DNA of 64,000 nucleotides, taken from NCBI GenBank assembly GCA_028622995.1, contig JAJQJQ010000009.1, forward strand, positions 2,604,001-2,668,000, written 5' to 3'. This document shows positions 35,075 through 48,427 of this stretch, piece by piece. Positions within the stretch are counted from its first letter, which is position 1, and each line of letters opens with the position of its first letter. The notes under the pieces are model-generated. The model searched no databases, had not been told where the DNA came from, and was given only the letters and a program-made list of their open reading frames with translations. The position numbers and the translations under genes are program-made. The stretch is from Panagrolaimus kolymaensis. Lineage: Eukaryota > Nematoda > Chromadorea > Rhabditida > Panagrolaimidae.

Positions 35075-37701
35075 TATTAATTATTTTTAATAATAAAATA
35101 AACAATAAATAATTTAATAAAATAACTAATAATTTTTTCTAATTAAAACATACAACAAAAACAAAACAAAAATGAGTCGCTCTTAATTATTTTCTTGTGT
35201 TCCTCAAAAAAACTAAAAATCAATGCATTGCAAAAAAAACTTTTTTTTGCACAGGAGTCTCTATTTTTTTTTTCCACCGCTGATAACCTCTTAATATTTT
35301 TTGTGTTTGAGTTTTCACTCATAATTTTTTAGTGTGCGTCGTCCATGTTTATAGTTATGGTTAGTGGCCAATTTGAATAGCTCGCTCATGTTTTTTTTTC
35401 TTTTATTGTGGTGATTGTCCACTTATTTTTGCTTCATTTTATGACCCTAAAAATGACCTCCAAGAAAATCGTAAAAGTGTCATAATAAAACTTTTATTTT
35501 TTGTGTCAAATTACTTTTTTTATTCTTTGAATTTGTTGGAAATATGTATTTAATTTTATTTTTTTGGTAAAAAGAAAAACATAAAACACCCTACTTCCTG
35601 GAAACTATAAATGGCATTAAAAATGTAATTTATTTTTTCTACGTTGTAATTTCCTCCCTCTTTTAAAAAAAGTAAGGTAGTAGTATAATTTTTTTAAACA
35701 TAAAATAATAGCTGCTTTGACTTTTTTAACTCAATTTTAGACCCTTGATTTTCCTTACCATTAAAAAGTTTCTTAAAAAAGGATTTAGGTTTCAAACTTT
35801 ATGTCAAAAAAAACAAATATCTAAAAACATACTGAAGTATTCCTTTTTAAAACTTATAACGTGGCTTTGAAAAGGTCAAAGAGATGACATTCAAGCTTCT
35901 TGCTTTTTTTTCTTCCTCATCCAAAACCTTCTCTATAAAATGTCACCCAACTTGTTTCTCTTTACTTTTTTGTGTCAACCTTTAAAAGATTCTTTCCATT
36001 TTTTTCTTTGATTGACAAAAATAAAGATTGTAACTAAGAAAAGAAGAGAATCACATAATTCGATAGCGAATGTAATTGCTTCTTTTTTTCTTTTCCAATT
36101 CCTCAATTCAGGATTATTCGCACTTTTATGCACGTATTTGCACTTTATGTTGTTAATGTCTTTTTATTTATTTCCTGTTCTTTATAAAGACAAAGTTGAT
36201 TAATTAATTTCAGTGTTTTTTAATGGAATAAATTATTATTGAAGCAATAATGGAATGTAAAAGCATATATACTTTGGAGGAAAATAAAAAAATTATCTCT
36301 TAATTTGGGTTATCTTTTGTTTTATTTTTGGGTAAATAAATATGAAATCTGGGTTTATTAGGTGAGTAATGTTTCCAAGAATAGCTTTTATGCAGTAAAC
36401 CTCATTTATAGTATTTTTAATAAAAAAAGGGGAATTTTCTTTAGCAAATAATCACAAACAAAAACAATACAGGATATTTTTTTCAATTAATTATAAGATA
36501 AAAAGCTTATTCTAAATATGATTAAAATATTAAATATAAAAGTCTTTCTTTTTAGAGCCATTCTGTATTTCTAAAATTCAGTAATACGTTTTAAACTCTA
36601 AAAATTTTTTCATTTCCATTAACCTTCTTGCTTGTTTACTAACAACCCTTGTCGTCATTCCTTAAAACTAATGTTGCCTATTTTAGTATAGTTTATTTTT
36701 TGTTTTTTATCACTCTTTTCCAAACTCTTTCATTTCTTTTTCTAAGAAACTTTTTCTCCTCCTCCACTTTTACGTTTAATTATATTTTTAAGAAAAACCC
36801 TTTTTCATTTGTAAAAAGGCGTGAGAATTCAGGCGTGGAACCCCTATCACTATATTACGTTTTTTATAATTAAGTTTATATAATTAACTCCTCAAAAAAA
36901 TAAATAAATGATATTATAAAAAGTCAACGTCAAAAAAGGGTTAACAAAAAAAATTTTTGAGCTATTTTATTTGACGTATTCATTTTTTTTTTGCAAAAAA
37001 AAAGTTTTTTTGGCCCCTCCTGTTTTTTTTTTGTTATTTCTACGTTTCTTTTTGAATCCAACATTAATGTTTTTTCTAATCCTTTTTTCGCCACCGCAAC
37101 CGTTAAAAAGACGACGTTAAAATAAATTCCATCACCATCAAAAAAAAGAGAGATAGAAGATATAATTTTTTTTGCCTCCTTCATTTCTTCTTCCAATTAA
37201 CTAACCTAACTAAAATAATTTTTCCTCAATTAACGCATCTTTTTTCTTTCTTCCCCTAAAGTAATGGTGGCCTTGCTTCCAATAATGCAGAACAAACAAC
37301 GAAAAATTTAAAAAAACTGCCTCCTAAATAGTTGTGGCAAATACGGTTAATTTTTTTTCTTGTTGCTTGAGAGACGATGATGATGAAAAAAGAAAAAAAA
37401 TCAAGTCAAACAAGTTCTTATATTTCTGATTTATTTTTTAACTTGTTTGTACACCGCCGCCGTCGCTTCCGGTCACCATAATCGTGTTAAAATTTGTTTT
37501 ATTTAAGTTTATTTTCCGGCGCCAAATTAGACGTGACCCTTTTTTTGTTTTTAACTTTTTTTCATGGCTGTTTTAATTTAATGTTTTATTATTTTTATAG
37601 GTTCAAGACTTTAACTTTAAATAAAGTAAAGATAAAGGAAAAACGTTGTTCCTAATTTTTTTAACCGGGTGATAAAAAGTTTTAAAATTTATTATTTTAT
37701 T
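35075..37701. other. Divergent intergenic region
   Basis: 2.6 kb between the - strand oxygenase-like gene and the + strand PAN gene, so both promoters lie here. T-rich, with CTCCTCC and CGCCGCCGTC patches near 37080-37460 that may be promoter-proximal. No exon, RNA gene or repeat was recognised. Confidence 0.5.
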
Positions 37702-38870
37702 ATGTTATCAGAATGTATTGGAGCTGTATTGCTATTATTGATGCCGGTTGTATGTAGTGTTTGTAAGTTTTTTATTATCACTTTTAAAAAACGGAAGAGT
37801 CTTTAACATAAATAGTTACTATGTTTTTTACAACAAAAAATATTTGAATTTGATTTATCTTTTTTTGAAGTTTAACATTTTTGGATTTTTTATTATTAAA
37901 TATTGAATTTATTTCATTGAAATTTGTGTTAAAATTTTCTTAAAGCCATGGTTTTCCATTTTGCAGTTTTTAAAAAAAGCTTTTCGCTATGCTTATCAAA
38001 AATAATTTATAACTTTTTGTGTCATAAAATGACTTTGGTCAAGAAACAGCTCAAAAATGAAAAAATAAATATTACGTCGACATACTTTTTATATTTTTTT
38101 CTCGTCTGAAATTGCCCTTCCGCTTTGATGACGTTTAAGGATGACAAAAACAAAACTTTACAACTTTTTTCTGACTTTTTGACGTCTATTTTTTTTGTTA
38201 AACGTTTTAACGTTAATCAAATATTTTTAACTTTTTTAGCTTCAAATTGTTTTTATTTGCCACATATTGCACTTGAAGGAGGAACATACGATGAATTTCC
38301 AGCAACTGACATACAGCAATGTTGCGTGGAATGCGCTCGAACTCAATGTTGTTTAGCGTAAGTAAAAATTTATATTAATAGAAATTGAAACTTTTTACAT
38401 TAGAAAAAATAAACAAAAAACATAAAATTTGATTATTTTTTTAGTTACACTTATGATGGCACAAAAGGTCGATGCTTTATGAAATCAGCCATTTCAAGTT
38501 CGTATAAAACAAGCGAAATGACGTCAGGTTTAAAAGCAAATTCCAATAACGGCCAAGGGTGTTCATTAAGAAATATAAAAATTTCTGGTGGCACTGCTCA
38601 AACTATAAAATTGAATAGAACAGAGGATTGCTTGCAATATTGCACCAGTAAGCCAAATCTGCAGCTTCTAAAACCATTTTTAGTGAAAAATTAATTTTAT
38701 TTTTAGCTTACGGTATTTTTTCTTGGAGTCCACCATTAAGAGATTCTCAAGATCGAAATGGAGATTGTTCATGCATGTCAAGAATTTCATCAATTGAATA
38801 TAGCTTTGGATCCAGATCGGCGATAATACCATCAGTAAATAATCTTGATCTCAAAAGAAAGAGAAAATAA
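37702..38870 (+). CDS. Small secreted PAN/Apple-domain protein
   Basis: Four exons (37702-37762, 38240-38357, 38445-38647, 38707-38870) join in phase to 181 residues. The first exon is a signal peptide (CIGAVLLLLMPVVCS). Two Cys-rich modules follow: residues about 22-85 with CCVECARTQCCLAYTYDG and GRCFMKSAI, and about 95-160 with LNRTEDCLQYC and GDCSCMSR. The CxxxC, CLA(Y/W) and GxCxMK spacing is that of PAN/Apple folds, which bind proteins or glycans outside the cell. The protein ends in a basic tail (DLKRKRK) that could be a processing or binding site. No enzyme domain is attached; it is shorter than most PAN proteins. Confidence 0.8.
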
Positions 38871-39717
38871 ATTCCAAAATATAAATGCAGGCGATGAATG
38901 AGTGAATAAAGAAACCCGAACGAGCTATAATTAATTTTTTTATAAATGAAAATCTCAAAAATGGATGTTCTCATAATTTTGTATAGTGTATATTTTCGAA
39001 AACAAACATACAAAAACAAACTAAAAAAAATAACACGAGTTTTAAATATTTTTACTTTTAAAAAACGTTGATCTCAGACTTACATTAAAATCTTTTTTGT
39101 TTGTTTTTTCTTTTAATTATTGTAACTTCCGGTTTTTAATATTTTTTAAATTTTGTGATTTTTCATTAATTTTTTTGTTGTTGATGATTCAAAAGTTCAT
39201 ACATAGAAAGAAATCAGTCTTTTGTTATTTCACATTTTTACAAAACTTAAATTTTTTTCTTTTTACAATTTCTTGTTTGTTTATAGAGTTAAATTTGGCC
39301 CACGTTTAAATTTAGAAAAAAAAATGAAGAAGTAAGTAAAAAACTTTTTTTTCTTGTTTTTTTTTCACACACAAGGGAAAGGAATTAATTCGATTCGTGG
39401 GTTTGGGTTAAAAGCAAAGGCAACGTGAAATAGAATGGAAGAAAAAAAAGTCAAAGCTTCTATTTTTAGAAATGACTTAAAAATGACGTCAAAAGATGCA
39501 AACTTTAAAAACCGACGATGTTCAACAACCGTTAAATTATTTTTTTAAATAACAAAAGTATTTATTTTTTCTTGGTATTTTTAAAACTTTTATTTACAAT
39601 ATTTATTTTTCGCTTCAAAAAATTTAACAAATAAAACACGGTAGTTTTACGTAAATAACAATTTTTGAGGCCAAGATAAAATTTTTTAGAATGCAGGATA
39701 GTATTTTATTTATTTAT
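38871..39717. other. Convergent intergenic region
   Basis: Gap between the 3' ends of the PAN gene (+) and the TMEM145-like gene (-). T-rich, no gene seen. Confidence 0.5.
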
Positions 39718-42082
39718 TTATTCAACGTTGGTAGTTGAAGATGGATTTGATGAAGGAGAATTAGTTTGATGTTCATTTTCATCACTTGAAATAGTTGCCA
39801 CAGCTCCTCCATTGGCAGTGTATTGAACCTAAAAAAGTTTTATCATTTAAATTTTCACCCCCTCAAATTCTAAAAAAAACTTGCCTCGTAAACATTTTCA
39901 GGAAAATCGCAATCTGTAACTTGATTAGCTCTAACATGATATGGAAAATACCGATTATCTTGAAGAGGGCATGTAAGAACCTAAAATAAATAAATGACAA
40001 CAAAATTTAATAGTTTTTTAAAGAAAAAAACAAACAAGAAAAATAATGAATCCGTATGTCACAACTCCAGCATCCACGCCATGGACCACTTCAGCTCTAA
40101 CCCAATTATCCAAAACAAAATTAGCGAATACTGTTACTATTGGACCCGCAATAAACCTAAAAAAACAAAAAAAAATAAACTAATTTGTTTTAAATTTGAA
40201 ACTAGGGTTTTAAATATTTACCATAAGGATAAAAGTGAGCACATTACAGCATAAAAAGTCCTTTTGCTTGGATATTTATGAACTGTAATGGCACTAGCTC
40301 GAATAAACCATATCCAAGCTATGAGTCGAACGAGTAAAACAAAATAGGATGGAAATGATTCAGAAATATATGTAACTTCTGCTGGGTCAAAAAGCTAAAA
40401 ATCAAACGACTTTAATTTTAACTAACTTTTTTCTTTCTCAAAAAAAACTTACTGTAACTTCCCATATTACTGTAGCAATAACAAGCATAATAAAAATAAT
40501 CATAAAAATAAATAGCCTAACTGTTCCGCGAGAAGATAATCTTGCCCGTGTGACTGTATAACCTTTGCCTATCAAAAGTAGTAAGAAAATAAAAGTTATT
40601 GTTGCAAATTGACTAAAAAATAATAATTAAAAAATAAATGTATGTATTTTGACGAAAATAAAATTTAATTTAGAATTCTTTACCGAAAAATTAAAGCACA
40701 CATTTTTAATGATGGAAACCCAATTCCATCATCCGCATATCGATCATAATGCAACCACCAAAGGGATAAAGCAACAAATTCAAAAACGATGGAATATAAA
40801 AATATTTTGTAGGTTGTGTGTAGCATATTTCGGGATCTCAACATATCTGAAAAAAAAAAAAATTGGGTTCAACACCTTAAAACTTAAAAAAAAAGTTTTG
40901 CCTAAATATTTTTTTATAAACGAAAAATTTGTAAATCAAATGACGAAAGTAAATATTTTAGAAAATATAAAGATTTTTAGTAGTTTCAGAGAATATGAAT
41001 AAATTTTTTTATCACGGCGATTTTAATGGAAATAAAAAATAATTATTGAAATTACAAAAGTCAATAAATTTTTTTAGATTTTTGTTAAGTTTTTTTCATT
41101 GAAAAAAAAATGAAGTATCAAATAAAAGCACACGAGAAATTTGATTCAAAAACAAAAAGCAAAAAACTTACATGTAAAAACTACAGAAACAACAAGCAAA
41201 ATGAGTTCAAAAATCATAAATGCTATTGTAATTGGCAGCGTATCTAAATCAATTAAAATTTCTTTAATTCAAAAAATAATATAAAAAGGCTTACAAAATT
41301 CATCAAAAGAAAAATGATAAAACCATCGATTTGTTACATTCGCGTTTGTCATTAAAATATTATATTCCAAATAAAGTAAAATTGAATGTTGATTTTGTTG
41401 AGCATCACAATTTCCTATTGCGATATACCACCATCGAGGTCTCATTGAGCTACAAAAATAAATTTGATAATCGTGCGCTTTTTTGAGATGGAAAGAAAAA
41501 CCCTTACAAAAATGATCTTTCCCCTTGACATTTATACCAAGATTCATTATATCTGGTATATTCCTCACAAGTAGCACCATCCTCAAAAGCCGCATCGGGT
41601 GTTAATGAAATAATTTGATTATTATATGGATCCAAAAGGTTTTCTCTTTCTTGGCAAGACTAAAAAAAATTTATGGTTAAAAACAAAGTTAATAATTTTT
41701 AAAGATTTTACAAGTGATCGATTATAAGCGGCTTTCCATTGATTTTCAGTGTCATAAAACATATACATATTTTCAATTTTGAAAGCCTAAAATTTACAAA
41801 AGCTAATATTTTATTAAAGTCAATAATTTTACTTACAGCTGGATAACGCATTTCATATCGGAATTTACCTTCTTTGGAAACAAAACAAAAACGTTCCAAA
41901 TATACCCAATTCTAAAAAAAGCCACACACAATAAATTTTTCATAAAAAAGTAATTTTTCCTTATTTTTACTTACTTTTTCAGAAGTTAAAATTCCTCGAC
42001 TATATTTTGCTTTCGAACATACAAAAACATTCCATAAAAATAATAAAATATAAATAAATCCTCTTTGTTGTTGTTGTATCAT
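39718..42082 (-). CDS. TMEM145/GPR180-like seven-pass membrane protein
   Basis: Twelve exons on the minus strand (42082-41975, 41911-41837, 41786-41712, 41659-41508, 41449-41295, 41243-41172, 40846-40684, 40612-40453, 40394-40222, 40156-40036, 39980-39885, 39828-39718) join in phase to 486 residues. It has a signal peptide, a lumenal or extracellular domain of about 190 residues with paired Cys and N-glycosylation sites, and seven membrane helices ending in a cytosolic tail. Marks of the family: WVYLERFCF near residue 37, MRPRWWYIAIGNC before the membrane part, LRSRNMLHTTYK after TM1, LLLIGKGYTVTR, and the tail RYFPYHVRANQV. These proteins belong to the GOST group of Golgi/surface seven-pass receptors; their ligands are poorly known. 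The last intron uses a GC donor (GAG then GCAAGT). Small in-phase exons and close introns are typical of this locus. Confidence 0.9.
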
Positions 42083-44363
42083 CCTTTTCCTGTCTTTTAT
42101 CTGTCTTTTAAAAAAATCCCGGCTTTTACTTTTCTTTTAAAAATATATAAATAAAAATAATAATATTCTTTTCATAGACGAAAGAGAGATTAATAAAATT
42201 TATGCATCTTTTCAAAAGCCGTTGTTGCAAACACAGACAAAAGTAAAATAAACATTATTTTTACGTATAATAAAAATTAAAAGATTAATTCCACGAAAAA
42301 ATAATTAACTTAATAAAATTCTTAGCTTTTAAAAGTTAATAGACTTTTCTGCAAAAATCCAGAAAAAAAAACTTGTAGTAAAATAGCTTTGGAAATCTTT
42401 TTTTTTTGGTTCTTATTTTTTGCGCACATGCACGTGTACGAGAAAAAATAAACACAACATGTCAGTCGGGTGGTAACCCGTGGAAACGGTTCCCATTTTC
42501 TTCTTGACTCACTCAATTCACTCTCGTAAATGTGCCAAAAAAATATTTACACAATTTTTGAAAAATAAAGAAAAATGGAATTTGAATAACATCAATTAAG
42601 AAATAAAAAAAATAAAGCAATTTGGATGATAAAATTTGCATTTTTTTATCCCAAGAAAATTTTCTATTTTAGCAATTTCAAGAGAACTTCCTAGCCTTAC
42701 ATCTTGGTGAAGATTTTAAGATCGAAACCGATTTTTTTTTTCAGCCGGCGGCTATTGATTTCTTTGGAAAAGAGAGATGCTTTCTTATGACTGCGAACTT
42801 GCTTACAAAATATATAATAAACATGAATTTTTAGTTGATCAGTTTTACATTTTATCACAATTTTTTAGATCCAAGTTTCTCTGCCATCTGCAAAATGTTG
42901 GTATAAATCCATGGAATGCTTTTAGTTTTTCGTTATTAAAAATGGATTTAATTCTTTGAATAATTTCGTCTTTTTTTTTTAGTTTTTTTAACCCAAACAA
43001 ATAAATTTTGAAATACTCAAGCATTATTGATTAAAATGGTTCAAATCTTATGAATGCCCTTTTTTGTAATTACGAAAGATAAGTTCAAGCCTAATAACTT
43101 ACAAATAAATTTTCAGATGCAAGAAGTTCACGATGAAGTGGATGAAGTTTCAGAAAACGACTTTTAAAAACCTTGATTTGGTTGCTAGCGGTTATGGAAG
43201 AACAAAAAGTGTTGAATCCATCGCCAATCAGACTTCGTCGATAGCCGCGTTCATGTGTGGTGTGCAAAAAAAGTGCTGCTCTGCTTTCACTGAATATAAA
43301 TCTTCCTCCCTTTACAATCATTGGGTTGGTTATGATGAATATGATAATTTGATATATATTAGGGCAGAAATAAGATATCAAAGCTTAGATATATATAAGC
43401 AAGATTATGATTTTCCATTGTTTAGCAAAAGTTTCTGAAAAATTATGATTTACAGTAATCAACAAAGTGGAAAGCAAAGTAAATGTCGCGTAATAAAAAT
43501 CATCAGAAACCAATATTTTAGTTGAGACATAAAAGGGAAAAACGAGAAGTAATAAATACAAGAATCGAATAAGCAAATAAGTCGGTTAGCAACTAATTTT
43601 TAGAGATAACAGATAAAATAAAAAAATGCATACAGTAGAAAGTTTCAAACAAAGATGAGTAGCGCAATAATCTCAAAGTAAAAAAAAAAACACACACACA
43701 GCTTTGGCAATTTTTAGGCTTCGAAAAATGCGATCACACTCTTTGCACGATTTTTACAAAAAAAAAATTGAAACCAAACAAAAGAGACATCAATCAAGTT
43801 TGCTGCATCAAACTTTAAAAAGCTTTTGATTTTCATGGAATTAATCGCACCTAAAGAAACAAGATTCCAACTTAGGGGTAACAAAAGTGTATTTGCTATT
43901 TTTCATTTTTGTTTTCGATGTTTTCTTTTATAAAAATTGTTTTTTCTTCAAAAAATATTGTTTCTAAAAGTTTTGGGTAACAATTAAGAAGATTTTAATA
44001 CATAATCATAGCTATTTTATAGCTGTGTCTGTGCATGAATGCAAACCGAGACTACTGTTTAACGAATCCAAAAATGCATCAGTAACAAAAAGAAGCAAAA
44101 TGTTAGATTCGCTTTGTGGTATTACATAAAATCCTTTGGTTGTTGGATTATTCTAATAGTAAAGCGTGTGCGCCAACTTAATTATATCTTTGCACAATCT
44201 GATCACATTTAGGTTTAGTAGTTAGTATAGTTCATTTTAAAGATAAGTAAGAAGCAAACACTTTTCCAACTTTTGTATAACATTTATTCAAAATTAACAA
44301 CATAAATAACAAAAACAATACAATTAACCAATAAGCTTCAATCTACTAAGATTCTTTCTTCTG
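42083..44363. other. Intergenic with a coding-like patch at 42700-43440
   Basis: The patch is GC-richer than its surroundings. On the minus strand 43381-43103 reads openly to a good donor (TTT then GTAAGT) with RFLKLHPLHRELLASENLF, and 42970-42850 could supply a later exon (LKAFHGFIPTFCRWQ) before a stop. On the plus strand 43117-43438 follows a TTTTCAG and is also open. I cannot decide the strand or family; it may be a decayed gene or mobile element. The rest, to 44363, is AT-rich with no gene seen. Confidence 0.35.
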
Positions 44364-47350
44364 TTATTTTGTATTAAATAGGTTGAGACTTCGAATTCCT
44401 TTCACAACAGCTCCATTATCATTATTTTCATCTTCAAATAAAACATTACGATCTTGTTTCTTGAATGAGTTGATCATATTTTGCTAAAATATTAAACCTG
44501 TTAATGTTTTTTCAAAAGAAATAAAACTTACAAGTTGAGAAGTTGTTATCATATCAACAACAAAGTATTTGCTTGTAATATATTTCCAAGTAAGGTTGCG
44601 TTTTTCAAAATCAACTAAAGAACTTTGACCAAATTTCTCTTTTCGAAGACGAAATGAAGTTGGAGAGATGGTTGGAAGATAAGTTTCATAACATTTGATG
44701 ACTTCGCCTCGTTTTGTTCCACACTTGCACATCCATCTACCAAAAGGAACATTATCGTTGACTTCCTAAAACAATGAACGTGTATAATTTTACGGCAAAA
44801 GAACATAACAAACCACTTGTTCACGATGCTGGATGGTGGTATCATCCCATGCATTAGGATTGCAACAGATAAAATGAGAATCCATTAAGCTTCCGATTTC
44901 AGAATGCTTACAAATAGCACGACCACAAGTGACACATTCAAGCTTGTAAACGCTGAAAAACGAAAATCAAACAAAAGAAATGTGAATAAACTAAACATAC
45001 ATGGATTTATTTGCGGTTTTGAGAGCCTCAATTCGACGTTCTTCTTCTTTATTTGCAGCTATCAATATGTCCTTCTTGCTTTGAATCTGAAAAAAAGTAA
45101 AGAAAGTTAAAAGAACTTTGTGAAATAGTACTAACTTTTTGCATTAATTCAAGTTCACTCATAGCTTGTAAAGCTTTCAAACATTCATTCATCAAATATT
45201 CCTTCATAATATTATTGTATTCATTCTTTTCAACGAAATCATGTAAAGCCAGTAAAACAGAGCGACTATCTTTTGCACGAGCACGACCTCTTCTTTGAAT
45301 GTATGCTTTTTCTGTACCAAGTTTGTTGTAATTGATGATTAGATTACATTGAGCGATATCGAGACCTTCTTCAGCAACTGATGTGGCCAAGAGAATATTG
45401 ATATCACCTCGACGAAAGCGATCCAAAGCTTCTTGTTGAAATGACGAAGATTGACCATAATTAACAGATGATTGATTGACAGAAACAAGATTACTAATAG
45501 ATTCTTCTCCAAATGTTGCAGCGATTTGTGGAACTTTTTTGAGATATCCAGAGAGCTTTGCACAACTTTTTCGATGTTCAAGAAAGATTAATATTCGTGA
45601 ATCAGGATCTTTCGTATATTGTTGATCAATACATTCAATCAGCTTGTCTAAAATAGGTTTCTTATTTGAAGCAGGAACATGCTGCTCAATGAATGGTAGT
45701 CGATCTGTAATAAATAACACTAAATATATGGTAAACACTTGTAAAGGAACACACATCTAATACAACCAACAAACTCAATGAGACGAGCGATCATTTGTCC
45801 CAAGTATGTTTCAGGTTTAACATCGTAATAAGGTTCAAATTGATCAAATTCATCAATCCTTTCATTGAAATATTCCAAAGCGAGTTCAGCAGGCAATAAT
45901 TCGTTACTTTTCAAAGTAAAATGGAAAATCTAAAAACAAAGTTTTTTGTGCTTTAGCTTGTCAATATAATAGAGAACTTACTTCAAGGAGTTCAAAGCAT
46001 TTCATCAAAAAAGTGCGACGATCTTTATTGTGCAATTTACCAACTTCATATTTAATCAGGCCTAGCATTCCATTATACCTGAATGAAGTTTTAACAGCAC
46101 CATTAGTTCCATGAGATCCTTCGTAAGGAAAGTCAAAGTCAATCTAAAAAGTATATAAATGTTTAGAGTGCGCTAATAACAACGGTAGTATTACTTTGAT
46201 TTCAGATAGTTCTTTTATAGCTTCACTCAATTCATCTTTCATTTGATGTTGAACATAATCAGATAGCAAAGCAATTTCATGAGCAAAATCGTCTTTTAAT
46301 GTTGGCCGAACAGGGAAAAAGTCTAAAAACAAACGATTGTTAAAGTTCAATAAAAAAACAATAAAGCCAACCTTCTTTTGGCTGAGAAACATGGAAGAGC
46401 AATTCAGCTTCATTATCAAAATCACGAACAGAGCTAATAGTTGTAACATTTAAACGAGCACAAAGAGCGGTCATATGTTCAATTGCAGCTGCAGCACTAA
46501 TCTTAGATTTCCTATAAAGAATCTTTATGAAAGCGTAAATGATATTGATTTAGAAAACACAAGGAAAAAAGGTTACTTTTAAGGTTTAAACCAACTTACG
46601 TATCACCACCAACACCAACTGAAGCAGTAAGACCAATAATTTGAGGTGGATCATACTTTGATTTTCGAACATAATCCATTAAAACATTGTAAGGATGCAG
46701 TTTAACACAGTGATGGCATTCGTCGAAAACAAACATGGTAAAATCGGTCAAATAAAGCTTTTGAGATAGAAACGGATTCAATAACATGTTTCTAAAAAGG
46801 ATATTAGATTAATATGTTTCAAGGATCAACAATAACTTACATGAAAATTTGTGGCGTTAAAACAACAATATCAGCTCGAAGAAGGGTATCAGCTTGACGA
46901 ACATCTCTTGCTTCAGTAATTTTTTCAGATCCACTGACCTTTTCAACAAAGAATTCTGGATAGGTATTTCTTGATATTTGAGTTGATTGTTGATTGACCA
47001 ATGGAACAGTTGGAACAAACATAGCAACACGACCAACTTCTCCAAAAGACTTTTTGCATCGAAGATGAGAAACCATAATATCAATTGCAACATGAGTTTT
47101 TCCTGAACCAGTTGGAGCACAAATAATGGTACTATAGCCTTGTTTAGCTTTTGCAGCAAGTTCTTTTTGATAATCACGTAACTCATAAGTTTCATCGCTA
47201 TATTCACCAGTGATGTGTTCTGAAACAAACAAAAAAAAGTTAAGAAAAAATCAATGATTCATAAACCTTACCAGGACGTTTACCAAACAAGCTTTGTGGA
47301 CGAGGTTCAGTTGGTTCAATATTATCAAAATTAAATTCTGACGACGACAT
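44364..47350 (-). CDS. RIG-I/DRH-like RNA helicase without CARDs
   Basis: Twelve exons on the minus strand (47350-47272, 47219-46841, 46791-46600, 46511-46372, 46322-46195, 46143-45982, 45929-45755, 45704-45136, 45086-45001, 44952-44814, 44765-44532, 44483-44364) join in phase to 800 residues. RIG-I-like and Dicer-related helicases bind double-stranded or 5'-triphosphate RNA in the cytosol and act in antiviral sensing or small-RNA pathways. Seen: Walker A APTGSGKT at about 57-64, motif II DECH near 174, motif III TAS near 206, a helical insert, motif IV ILIFLEHRKSC, motif V ATSVAEEGLDI, motif VI QRRGRARA near 556, and a C-terminal regulatory domain from about 640 with Cys pairs CVTC, CC and CKC for zinc. 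The N-terminus is only about 30 residues, so no CARD or RNase III part is attached. The ATG at 47350 follows a TTTCAG by ten bases, supporting this start. Confidence 0.92.
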
Positions 47351-47933
47351 TGAGATATTTCTGAAACTTTGAACAAAAAATGATAAAAAATTGCGAAGAG
47401 AAAAATAGTTTTCAAAGCTCAAACATTTTTTTGATTGAAACTTTTGTTTTTTGCTGCATCCTTCAAACTATCGCTTCAAGAGTCGGTTGTTTACAAAATA
47501 GCAATCAAACACGTTGATTTTTGATTTTTTTTTTTCGTCAACTTTTTTATACAAAAATATTTAAATTTTAGTTCTAAAATTGTTAATTTATTAATTATTA
47601 ATCAACGAATTTTTTTAAATAAACTTTTTTCGAAGAAATACTGCTCTTTTTTTCAAGGTTTTCGTGTTTTGCTTTTTTCCTTTTTTTACTTCGCAATAGC
47701 AAAAAGGATTTTTTGTTGCTTTTTTGGAAATGGAAAACGATCCCGCCAATTTTTACTGTAAAGAAAAAAGTGAGGAAAGCAAAAAAATCATCTATCTACT
47801 CGTATGTTTTCATCTTCGTTCGCGCTACCCTAAAAAACATCGCAGCAATTTTTTGCATTTTCTTTCTTTGTCGAGGTTAATTTGATGGCCTTACATTTAT
47901 TTAAGGCTGCTTAAAAAATATTCTTCTTTCGAT
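47351..47933. other. 5' flank of helicase gene
   Basis: Carries the TTTCAG acceptor at 47361-47366 (minus strand) next to the helicase start, then AT-rich sequence. No other gene seen. The transposon's target duplication CTTTCGAT begins at 47926. Confidence 0.5.
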
Positions 47934-48427
47934 CAGGCTTGGGCGGGAATGAAAACTCCGGGACGGGAATCCGGGAATCCGGGATTCCCGTAAAAAAGTC
48001 CGGGACGGAACGGGAATCCGGGAATGATCCGGGAATTCATAAAATGGTTAAAATCTCTATTTTTCGGCCATTTTTTTATTTTTTTAAACCAAATGATTTC
48101 TATTTTAAAAAAGAACAAAATGTATTAGACACATTTTTTAAAAAACATGACGTTTTAACCAATTGTGAATTTTAGCGTTAAATTTTTTTTGAGGAAAAGG
48201 TATTTTTTCAGTAATAATTTATCAGAAAACCAAAAAGTTTTGGTGATAATTCATGAAAATTTTGAAGAAAATAGTTATTGGAATGTAAATATGTATACCT
48301 CCCTTTACTCTTATTAATTCCGGATTCCGGACAGAAAATCCGGGAATCCGGGACGGGAATAATTATTGAAAAAATGGTCCGGAATCCGGGAATCCGGAAC
48401 ACGATCCGAGATTCCCGCCCAAGCCTG
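47934..48427. mobile_element. hAT-type MITE, 494 bp
   Basis: Starts CAGGCTTGGGCGGGAAT and ends ATTCCCGCCCAAGCCTG, perfect 17-bp inverted ends. It is flanked by an exact 8-bp duplication CTTTCGAT (47926-47933 and 48428-48435), the signature of hAT transposition. Both subterminal parts hold many copies of TCCGGGAATCCGGGA, in both directions, around an AT-rich core without coding capacity. It needs a transposase from elsewhere. Intact ends and an unmutated duplication suggest a recent insertion. Confidence 0.92.
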
